Below are positions 24,066 through 31,266 of a DNA stretch of 59,140 nt, in pieces. Numbering within the stretch: the first letter of the stretch is position 1; each line of letters opens with the position of its first letter. The stretch comes from Candidatus Dadabacteria bacterium. Its GTDB lineage: Bacteria > Desulfobacterota_D > UBA1144 > Nemesobacterales > Nemesobacteraceae. The stretch covers positions 1-59,140 of the forward strand of contig JAJDTG010000009.1 of NCBI GenBank assembly GCA_022827275.1, given 5' to 3'. The notes under the pieces were generated by a model that was given only the letters and a program-made list of their open reading frames with translations, did not search any database and had not been told where the DNA came from. A program made the position numbers and the translations under genes.

Positions 24066-26888
24066 TTGAAGTTCATTAGCATAATCGGTGCGCGGGAGCA
24101 CAATCTCAAGAACATAGACGTCAAGATACCGAGGCGCAGCTTCACTGTCGTTACGGGAGTGAGCGGTTCAGGAAAGTCTTCTCTGATTTTCGACATACTT
24201 TTTGCCGAGGCGCAGAGAAGATTCATGGAGTCGCTTTCCTCCTATGCTAGGCAGTTTGTCGAGAAGCTTGACAAGCCGGATGTCGATTTCGTCGAGGGCC
24301 TTTCTCCGTCTGTTTCGGTGGATCAGAAGACCTTTCACAGAAACCCCCGCTCGACCGTTGGGACCATAACGGAGATATACGACTACATGCGCGTGCTTTT
24401 CTCCGTGGTCGGAGAGCCGCACTGCTATGAGTGCGGGGAGGAAATATCTTCCCAGACCCCTTCCAGCATGATTGAGAGGATCCGCGGGGAAGCGGGCAGA
24501 AAACCCGTGTCTGTGTATTCCCCGGTAGTTCAGGGAAGAAAAGGGATATACAGAAAAGAGCTTGAGGACATGAGGAGGGAAGGTTTCGTCAGGGTTAGAA
24601 TTGACGGAGAGACTTATGACCTTGAAGACGACATAGATCTTTCCCGAAACAAGAAGCATACTATCGAACTTCTGGTGGACAATATCGTTTTGCGTGGGGA
24701 GAGTTCGGAAAAAAGGCTCTCGGACGCAGTCTCACTTGCTCTTAAAAGATCGGGCGGACTTTTGAAATGCGAAATCGAAAGTGGGGAGACTCTCACTTTC
24801 AGCGAACATTTTTCCTGCTCCCGGTGCGCGATAAACTACCCGGAGATATCCCCCAGGCTTTTTTCCTTTAACAGTCCCTACGGTGCGTGCGTGAACTGCC
24901 AGGGGCTTGGATTCGAAACGTTTTTCGATCCCGAACTCATAGTGGAGGATCCTGGGAAGTCACTTTGCGAAGGAGTGATCAAACCGTTTGAGGATTCAAA
25001 ATATATTGCCCGGATACTCGAGGGACTCTCCGAGCATTATGGTTTCGCACTTGATGTTCCGTTTTCCCGGCTCTCCGCCCTGCACAGACAAAAGATACTC
25101 TATGGCTCGGGGACGGAGAGTATAAGCTTCAGGAAGGCGAGGAAGGGGAGACAAAAGGAATACACTGCGACTTTCCCCGGAATCGTCGGCATGCTCACGG
25201 AATGGTACTCGCAGACCAATTCTGAAGAACTTCGGGAAAAACTCTCAAAATACATGAGAACGCTTCCGTGCAGAGAGTGCGACGGGTCCAGACTCAACAA
25301 GATTGCCCTCTCCGTGCTTTTCAGGGAAAAGAGTATATCTAGTCTTGCGGGTATGGCGGTTTGTGATCTCATCCCTTACTTCGGGTCCCTTGAACTTTCT
25401 GCGAGGGAGGAGAAAATCGCTGGGGAAGTAATAAAGGAGATATCCTCCCGGCTTGGTTTTCTCGGGGATATAGGACTTGGCTACATGAGTCTTGACCGCA
25501 CGGCTCCGACCCTTTCGGGCGGAGAGGCCCAGAGGGTGAGACTCGCAACCCAGGTTGGGTCGAAACTTACGGGAATAACATACGTGCTTGATGAGCCTTC
25601 CATAGGACTTCACCCGAAGGACAACAAAAAGCTCGTTGAGATGCTAAAGAGCATAAGGGACATGGGCAACACCGTAATCGTCGTCGAGCATGACGAGGAA
25701 ACCATAAAGAGCGCTGACTTCGTGCTTGACGTTGGTCCGGGAGCAGGAGAACTCGGAGGCGAGGTTGTTTGCTCTGGAAGCGTCGGGAGAATATCCCGGT
25801 GCGCAGGTTCGGTTACAGGAAGATACATTTCGGGCAAAAAGAAAATCCCGGTGCCCCGCTCAAGACGCTCTTCCGGCACCCGGGTTGGGATTCGGAGGGC
25901 TTTTGGGAACAACCTCAGGAAAATTGACGTTGATTTTCCCATCGGAACATTCATATGCGTCACAGGAGTTTCCGGTTCGGGGAAAAGCACCCTCGTCGTA
26001 GACACTCTCTATAATGGCCTGTCAAGAAAGCTTAACCGGAGCAAAAACCGCGCGGCCCCACACGGAGAAATCATCGGCACCGAAAACTTGGACAAGGTCA
26101 TCAAGGTTGATCAGAGCCCGATAGGCAGAACCCCGAGATCGAACCCTGCAACCTACACCGGTGTGCTCACTGAGATAAGAAAGATTTTTTCCATGCTTCC
26201 AGAGTCGAAAGTGATGGGATACGGGCCGGGCAGGTTCAGTTTCAACCTCTCCCAGGGAAACTGTCCGGGGTGCGGGGGAAGCGGGACCGTCAGGATCGAG
26301 ATGCACTTTCTTCCCGATGTTTACGTCACGTGCGAGGTGTGCGGAGGAAAGAGGTACAACGACGAGACCTTGGCGATCAGGTACAAGGGGAAAAACATGT
26401 CGGACGTTCTTGAGATGAACATAAAAGAGGCGGCGGATTTTTTCGAGAACATACCAAAGATTTCAGGAAAGCTCAGGGTGCTGAACGATGTCGGCCTCGG
26501 TTACGTGAGGCTCGGGCAGCGGGTAACCACTCTTTCCGGAGGGGAGGCACAGCGCATAAAGCTTGCGAGAGAACTTGGGAAAAGAGCCTCCGGAAAAACC
26601 CTCTACATACTTGACGAACCGTCGGTCGGGCTTCATTTTGACGACATACAGAAGCTTGTTTCGGTAATACAGAGGCTTGTGGATACAGGAAACACAGTGG
26701 TTGTCATAGAACATAATCTTGACATCATAAAGTGCGCGGACCACGTGATTGATCTCGGTCCCGGGGGCGGAGAAGACGGGGGAGGTCTTGTGGCCTGCGG
26801 AACTCCCGAAGAGGTATGCAGGGTTAACGGTTCGCACACGGCTTTTTATCTTAGAGGCGTTTTAGAAAACGGGGTTGCAGGGAGTTAG
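24066..26888 (+). CDS. uvrA: excinuclease ABC subunit A
   Basis: A 940-aa tandem ABC ATPase that finds bulky DNA lesions for nucleotide-excision repair with UvrB and UvrC. Two Walker A loops (GVSGSGKSSL near residue 32 and GVSGSGKSTL near 635), two LSGGEAQR signatures, and Walker B YVLDEPSIGLH and YILDEPSVGLH are all present. Zinc-binding pairs are visible (CYECGEE, CSRCA and CVNC, and the C-terminal CPGCGGSG with CEVCGGKRY). The UvrB-binding region SLSSYARQFVEKLDKPDVD is intact. The start is TTG at 24066. Stop to uppP start is 3 nt, so the genes are co-transcribed. Confidence 0.98.
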   Translation: MKFISIIGAREHNLKNIDVKIPRRSFTVVTGVSGSGKSSLIFDILFAEAQRRFMESLSSYARQFVEKLDKPDVDFVEGLSPSVSVDQKTFHRNPRSTVGTITEIYDYMRVLFSVVGEPHCYECGEEISSQTPSSMIERIRGEAGRKPVSVYSPVVQGRKGIYRKELEDMRREGFVRVRIDGETYDLEDDIDLSRNKKHTIELLVDNIVLRGESSEKRLSDAVSLALKRSGGLLKCEIESGETLTFSEHFSCSRCAINYPEISPRLFSFNSPYGACVNCQGLGFETFFDPELIVEDPGKSLCEGVIKPFEDSKYIARILEGLSEHYGFALDVPFSRLSALHRQKILYGSGTESISFRKARKGRQKEYTATFPGIVGMLTEWYSQTNSEELREKLSKYMRTLPCRECDGSRLNKIALSVLFREKSISSLAGMAVCDLIPYFGSLELSAREEKIAGEVIKEISSRLGFLGDIGLGYMSLDRTAPTLSGGEAQRVRLATQVGSKLTGITYVLDEPSIGLHPKDNKKLVEMLKSIRDMGNTVIVVEHDEETIKSADFVLDVGPGAGELGGEVVCSGSVGRISRCAGSVTGRYISGKKKIPVPRSRRSSGTRVGIRRAFGNNLRKIDVDFPIGTFICVTGVSGSGKSTLVVDTLYNGLSRKLNRSKNRAAPHGEIIGTENLDKVIKVDQSPIGRTPRSNPATYTGVLTEIRKIFSMLPESKVMGYGPGRFSFNLSQGNCPGCGGSGTVRIEMHFLPDVYVTCEVCGGKRYNDETLAIRYKGKNMSDVLEMNIKEAADFFENIPKISGKLRVLNDVGLGYVRLGQRVTTLSGGEAQRIKLARELGKRASGKTLYILDEPSVGLHFDDIQKLVSVIQRLVDTGNTVVVIEHNLDIIKCADHVIDLGPGGGEDGGGLVACGTPEEVCRVNGSHTAFYLRGVLENGVAGS

Positions 26889-26891
26889 AAA

Positions 26892-27701
26892 TTGGAAATA
26901 GCGCAGTCAATAGTCCTTGGCATAATACAGGGAATAACCGAGTTTTTCCCGGTAAGCAGCACCGCTCACCTGTTTCTGGTTCCATGGATTTTTTCCTGGC
27001 AGGACCAGGGCCTTCCTTTCACGGTGGCCCTTCATATAGGGAGCCTCTTTGCGATCCTTTACTGCTTCAGGGAGGAACTTGCGCTTATCCTGCGGGATTT
27101 CTTTTGCGGTTTGAGATCTTTTTCCTTCGAGGGACGCCAAAATGGAAAAACCGGAGTCTACATTCTGATCGCCACACTGCCTGCCGTTGCGGCCGGGTTT
27201 TTGTTTGAGCGCTACGCCTCGGGCGTGCTTCGCGACCCTGTTCTGGTTGCTGCCTTTCTTCTCGGTTTCGGGGTGCTTCTTTACATCTCCGACAGAAAGA
27301 CGACTGCGAGCAAGACTATTTCTGACATGAACCTTGGCGATGCGCTTTTTTTCGGCGTGGCTCAGGCTTTTGCGATTCTGCCCGGAGCCTCAAGAGCGGG
27401 CATTACGATTACCGGAGGGCTTTTCAGAAACTACAAAAGAGAAGAAGCCGCGCGGTTTTCATTTCTTCTGGCCATACCTGTCATAGTTGCGGCCGGGGTT
27501 TTCGAGATAAGGCATATCGGATACGCGGAGATGCTCAGATGGTCTTTCGTTCTCGGCGTAGCGACTTCTTTTCTGTCGGCCCTCTTTGCCATCCGATTTC
27601 TGCTGGGTTACGTGAAGACGAGATCATTCACTCTTTTTGTAATCTACAGGGCGGTTCTTTCCGTTGTGATATTTGTAGTTTATTTATGGATGTTTAGGTA
27701 A
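26892..27701 (+). CDS. uppP: undecaprenyl-diphosphatase (UppP/BacA)
   Basis: A 269-aa integral membrane enzyme recycling undecaprenyl pyrophosphate to the monophosphate carrier for peptidoglycan and other surface polymers; excess confers bacitracin resistance. Family signatures are GITEFFPVSSTAHL near the N-terminus (Glu-rich active site) and LPGASRAGITITGGL with the key Ser-Arg. About seven or eight hydrophobic segments are seen. The start is TTG at 26892, three nt after uvrA. Nothing links it functionally to the DNA-repair gene beyond shared transcription. Confidence 0.95.
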   Translation: MEIAQSIVLGIIQGITEFFPVSSTAHLFLVPWIFSWQDQGLPFTVALHIGSLFAILYCFREELALILRDFFCGLRSFSFEGRQNGKTGVYILIATLPAVAAGFLFERYASGVLRDPVLVAAFLLGFGVLLYISDRKTTASKTISDMNLGDALFFGVAQAFAILPGASRAGITITGGLFRNYKREEAARFSFLLAIPVIVAAGVFEIRHIGYAEMLRWSFVLGVATSFLSALFAIRFLLGYVKTRSFTLFVIYRAVLSVVIFVVYLWMFR

Positions 27702-27858
27702 TTGTGTTTATAAGCGAGACTATGTTGATAGCCGCCACAGCTAACTGGTTCGTCTGAAAAGTATCGAAGTCCACAGGTTAGACTGTGAAGTATATATTCA
27801 AACTTTCTTTTGAGATTATCTCATAGCCTATTTCGGACAATGGATGGAATATTTATCC

Positions 27859-27887
27859 TTGACAGTCCGATATTTGCACCTTAAAAT
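27859..27887 (+). promoter_or_regulatory. sigma70-type promoter of the SNase-like gene
   Basis: A consensus TTGACA (27859-27864), a 17-nt spacer and TAAAAT (27882-27887) precede the SNase-like gene, giving a leader of about 37 nt with an AAGGAG ribosome site. It is the strongest-looking promoter in this part of the window and may drive the whole three-gene islet. Confidence 0.7.
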
Positions 27888-27930
27888 CATTGTATCGCAC
27901 AGGCGAAAATTTATTTTAAAGGAGATTTAA

Positions 27931-28209
27931 ATGAACTTAGAGCTTGTAACAGAAGTTATAGATGGTGATACATTCAAGGGAAACTACGATAGACCACCGG
28001 TCAGGTTGGCAGGGTTTAATGCCCCGGAACTCAATACACTACAAGGGATTTATGCAAAAACCTGTCTTGAGAATCTAATTCACGGAAAAATGGTATCCAT
28101 TGAAAAGATTGTCACTGACGTATATGGTCGGGATATAGCTAATGTCAAGTTAGGGATGGGAAATAGATCAGTGAACGAGCAGATGAAGAGGATGTTTGGT
28201 AGAAATTGA
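27931..28209 (+). CDS. minimal staphylococcal-nuclease-like protein
   Basis: A 92-aa SNase/thermonuclease-fold protein, smaller than the usual 130-150 aa. The Ca-binding and catalytic positions appear preserved: Asp11 and Asp13 in IDGDTF, Arg25 in VRLAGFNAPEL, Glu33, and Arg67 in DVYGRDIANV. The C-terminal helix after NRSVNEQMKRMFGRN is short. There is no signal peptide, so it would act in the cytosol. AAGGAG 7 nt before ATG sets the start. It opens the AT-rich islet whose next genes encode an XRE/ImmA protein and a PIN protein; whether the three work together is inference. Confidence 0.8.
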   Translation: MNLELVTEVIDGDTFKGNYDRPPVRLAGFNAPELNTLQGIYAKTCLENLIHGKMVSIEKIVTDVYGRDIANVKLGMGNRSVNEQMKRMFGRN

Positions 28210-28312
28210 CGGAGAATATCCATATCGGATCAGCATCAAATTATATTAATAGGCTTTATGTCATTTGATATGGTCAAAGTATTGAACCACAGTTGCTGAA
28301 ACGGAGATAAAT

Positions 28313-29533
28313 ATGATTGATGCAAAACAACTTGGAAATCGATTGCGTAGGATCAGGGAACTATGTGGTCTCAGTCAAGAAGTTGTTGCCCATGAGCTTG
28401 AACTGCCCCGTACTGCCTTAACTAATATAGAAAACGGTAATCGAAAAGTATCTATCCTCGAACTTACCAAGCTGGCTGAAATCTACAAATGTTCACCATC
28501 TTTTTTTCTTGAAGAGAGCGAAGAATCACAGGCTGAAGATATTATGGTTGTTCTCCATAGGGTACTTCCTGAAAAAATGAATGATCCGGAAAACATATCC
28601 TCCGTGCGGAGCATTGTAGATCTGTATCGTGAGGGGAAAGGGTTGCTGAAAATGCTTGATAGGGAAATTTATGCGGAAATCCCTAACTATGCTGCCGAAA
28701 TAAAATCAGCGGGTGCAGCTGTCCAGCAAGGGGAAAGGGTTGCTTATGAAGAACGCTACCGACTCCGCATTGGCGATGCGTCGATTCGCGACATTGCGGA
28801 ACTGCTGAGTGAACAGGGGATCTGGACGGCGGCGGCTGATCTTCCAGACAGCATGTCTGGTTTATTTATTCATAATCAGTCCACCGGTTTTGCGGTCTTG
28901 GTTAATGCAGACCATGGGCTGGAGCGTCGACGTTTTTCTTATGCTCATGAGTACGCTCACGTCCTTTTTGACCGTGACCAATCGGTCAGAATGACGCTCC
29001 AGAAAAACTCTTCAGAGCTTGCAGAAATGCGTGCGAACGCTTTTGCTTCAGCATTTCTCATGCCATCCGGTGGAGTGGCGCAGTGGTTAAACAGTATTGG
29101 TAAAGGTCATCCTAGCAGGCTTGCGCAAGTCACCTTTAACGTTGCCGATGGTTCGGCGATGGAGACGGAGATACGTCCTCGTTCAGGTTCTCAGGTTATT
29201 ACTTGCCAGGATGTTGCGGTTTTAGCACGTCGCTTCTGTGTAAGTTATGATGCCGCAGTTTGGCGACTAAAAAATCTCAGTCATGTTAACTCTGCCCAAG
29301 CCCACACTTTTCTTAGTCAAAAGGAAATAGCTAAAAGACATATAGGGCTTCTTGATAAGGACAACCAATCTAGACGTCCTGAACAGGAATTTCACAATCA
29401 GCTTATATCGTTGGCAATCGAGGCATTTAGGCGAGAGAAGATATCGCGTGGTCATCTTCTTGAAATTGGGAAAAAGCTTGAGGTTGAAGGGGAACAACTG
29501 CTTGAGATGGCTGAAACCGTCCGAACCAGTTAA
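28313..29533 (+). CDS. XRE-family regulator fused to ImmA/IrrE metallopeptidase
   Basis: A 406-aa two-domain protein. Residues 7-62 form a Cro/CI-type helix-turn-helix (LCGLSQEVVAHELELPRTALTNIENG). The middle carries an ImmA/IrrE (COG2856) zinc peptidase site HEYAH at 212-216, with Glu238 in AEMRANAFASAFLMP as the likely third ligand. A C-terminal segment (300-406) ends in helices. This family acts as antitoxin or as a protease that cleaves repressors. A ribosome site GGAG lies 7 nt upstream. The PIN-domain gene follows by 17 nt, an arrangement recorded for predicted toxin-antitoxin modules. Confidence 0.88.
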   Translation: MIDAKQLGNRLRRIRELCGLSQEVVAHELELPRTALTNIENGNRKVSILELTKLAEIYKCSPSFFLEESEESQAEDIMVVLHRVLPEKMNDPENISSVRSIVDLYREGKGLLKMLDREIYAEIPNYAAEIKSAGAAVQQGERVAYEERYRLRIGDASIRDIAELLSEQGIWTAAADLPDSMSGLFIHNQSTGFAVLVNADHGLERRRFSYAHEYAHVLFDRDQSVRMTLQKNSSELAEMRANAFASAFLMPSGGVAQWLNSIGKGHPSRLAQVTFNVADGSAMETEIRPRSGSQVITCQDVAVLARRFCVSYDAAVWRLKNLSHVNSAQAHTFLSQKEIAKRHIGLLDKDNQSRRPEQEFHNQLISLAIEAFRREKISRGHLLEIGKKLEVEGEQLLEMAETVRTS

Positions 29534-29550
29534 TTGAAGGTGCACACGAT

Positions 29551-30090
29551 TTGTCTCAATTTTATGTCATTGCGGATGCTTCCGTACTTATCAATTTTCT
29601 ACGTATTGATCGTATGGACCTAATTGGGGCCTATCCGGGTTCTTTCATAGTAACTGACAAGGTTGCCGACGAAATCAGCTATCCCGATCAAAAAAACCGT
29701 TATGAAACCGCTTTATCCTTGCGTTATCTTGTTCAACAGAAAATTGATGACCCGATAGAAGTTGAGGAGTTTCTTCGTCTCGACCTTAAGTATGGCCAAC
29801 ACTTGGGTGCGGGTGAGTTGTCGGCAATTGCAGTTGCTCTCAACCGCAACTACTTATTAGCAATTGATGATAATCGTGCGGTCAGAGATGTACTGAGAGA
29901 AATTGGTTTCAGCGACAGACCTAATCGTATCATACGAACACAGGACATTGTAGTGGAACTAATTGAACGGAATTTTCTTACCCTTAAAGAAGCTGAACTT
30001 ATAAAAGTTGATTGGGAGACCAACCATAGGTTCAAGTTAAAAACCTCATCCTTCAGAGAACTGTTATATGGGACCTCGCGTGCTGAGTAA
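29551..30090 (+). CDS. PIN-domain protein, probable toxin
   Basis: A 179-aa PIN-fold RNase-like protein. Acidic residues expected for the metal site are Asp9 (VIADASVLINF), Glu41 (VADEIS), Glu89 (GAGELSAIAVA) and Asp106/Asp107 (AIDDNRAVRD), so the site looks intact. The start is TTG at 29551, 17 nt after the XRE/ImmA gene. PIN proteins of this type cut tRNA or mRNA as the toxin of a two-gene module, here with the upstream regulator as antitoxin. The C-terminal 50 residues (RTQDIVVELIERNFLTLKEA) are an added helical extension. Confidence 0.85.
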   Translation: MSQFYVIADASVLINFLRIDRMDLIGAYPGSFIVTDKVADEISYPDQKNRYETALSLRYLVQQKIDDPIEVEEFLRLDLKYGQHLGAGELSAIAVALNRNYLLAIDDNRAVRDVLREIGFSDRPNRIIRTQDIVVELIERNFLTLKEAELIKVDWETNHRFKLKTSSFRELLYGTSRAE

Positions 30091-30243
30091 ACTTTAAAAC
30101 TCGATGGTACAAGAGTCAGGCAGTTTTAGAACCCCTCAGTTACCGGAAAGATTAAATTATTCAAATTTTTTCCTAGAACCAAAAACCTTGTTTCATGAAT
30201 AGGAAAACCAACCAGGAAAGAAGTGCTAAGAAACGAAGGTATT

Positions 30244-31224
30244 TTACTGAAAAACAGTTTTTCTCACTGCCTGCAGTACCGCTTCATGGATGACGCCATT
30301 GGTTGCCAAGATTCCTTTATTTTCGAGGAGTTTCTTGCCGACGGAGAAATCAAGAAATTTACCCGAGGAGTCGGTGACGGTTCCTCCGGCTTCTTTGACG
30401 ATTATGTACCCTGCAGCGTGATCCCATATGTTTTCTTTGTAATCTTTTCTCGGCTGCGGGCGAAGGTAAATGGATGTATCTCCCCTAGCCAAAACCGCGT
30501 ATTTGCACTGGCTGTCCATTCTTACGGATTTTGCGCTTATATTGAGGGAGTGGGCGATTTTCCCCGAAAATTCGTAGGACGAGTCCGGAGCTTCAACTGA
30601 TTCGCACATAATGGAGTCCGAGACTTTCTCGACTCCCGATACCGAAATGCGAGTTCTCGTATTTCCCCAAAGCCCGAACTGGTAGGAGCCTCGTCCTTTT
30701 TCAGCGAAGAATATGAACCCCTTTTCCCCGCCTGCACCGTTACTTGTGTCTGGTCCCAGTTCCGGACACCCTAGAATTCCGAGAACTACTTCTCCCTCCT
30801 CGATAAGTGCGAGTGCAATTGCGTACTGACGTTTCGCGAGAAGCCCTCTTGTTCCGTCAATCGGGTCAAGTGTCCAGAATCTACCATGACCTCCACCTTT
30901 GTGATTTCCCCTGTTGATCGCACATAGTATTTCATCCGGGCTTTTTTCGGGTAGAAGTTCCTCAAGATTCTCTCTGAGTTTTTTCCCGCAACTGCCCTCG
31001 AGACAAAACGAGGTTTCTTCGGCGACTATTGGGATTTCAGGAAAAGCGGCTGAGAGTTCTTCGTTTATCAACGCCTGCACGAAGAAATCCGCGAGGGTTA
31101 CCGGGGAACCGTCGGTTTTGTAAAGGGCTTCGCGGAACCTAGGTTCCCCGCTTATTCCCGCGCAGGCCCTTGCCGCTTTTGTTACCGCTTCCAGCCCTAT
31201 CTTTTTTTCAAGTTCAAAGCCCAT
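30244..31224 (-). CDS. 3'(2'),5'-bisphosphate nucleotidase-like phosphatase
   Basis: A 326-aa member of the inositol-monophosphatase superfamily, closest by pattern to HAL2/SAL1 PAP phosphatases. Metal ligands appear as Glu69/Glu70 (PIVAEETS), Asp120-x-x-Asp123 in WTLDPIDGTRG, and the late WDHAAGYIIVKEAGG. The KGGGHGRFWTLDPIDGTRG and QYAIALALIEEGEVVLGILGCP blocks are HAL2-like rather than inositol-type. It would convert 3'-phosphoadenosine 5'-phosphate to AMP, a by-product of sulfotransfer. It lies 42 nt downstream of the GH65 gene on the same strand, so is likely co-transcribed. Confidence 0.82.
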   Translation of the reverse strand: MGFELEKKIGLEAVTKAARACAGISGEPRFREALYKTDGSPVTLADFFVQALINEELSAAFPEIPIVAEETSFCLEGSCGKKLRENLEELLPEKSPDEILCAINRGNHKGGGHGRFWTLDPIDGTRGLLAKRQYAIALALIEEGEVVLGILGCPELGPDTSNGAGGEKGFIFFAEKGRGSYQFGLWGNTRTRISVSGVEKVSDSIMCESVEAPDSSYEFSGKIAHSLNISAKSVRMDSQCKYAVLARGDTSIYLRPQPRKDYKENIWDHAAGYIIVKEAGGTVTDSSGKFLDFSVGKKLLENKGILATNGVIHEAVLQAVRKTVFQ

Positions 31225-31266
31225 TTGTACCGGATTCCGTGTTTAGGACAAAATCGAGGCGGTTTT

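Noticed and set aside
30160-30210. Terminator after the PIN gene
   Set aside because: TTTTCCTA and TAGGAAAA can pair across 24 nt, but the loop is long and AT-only and there is no following T-run.
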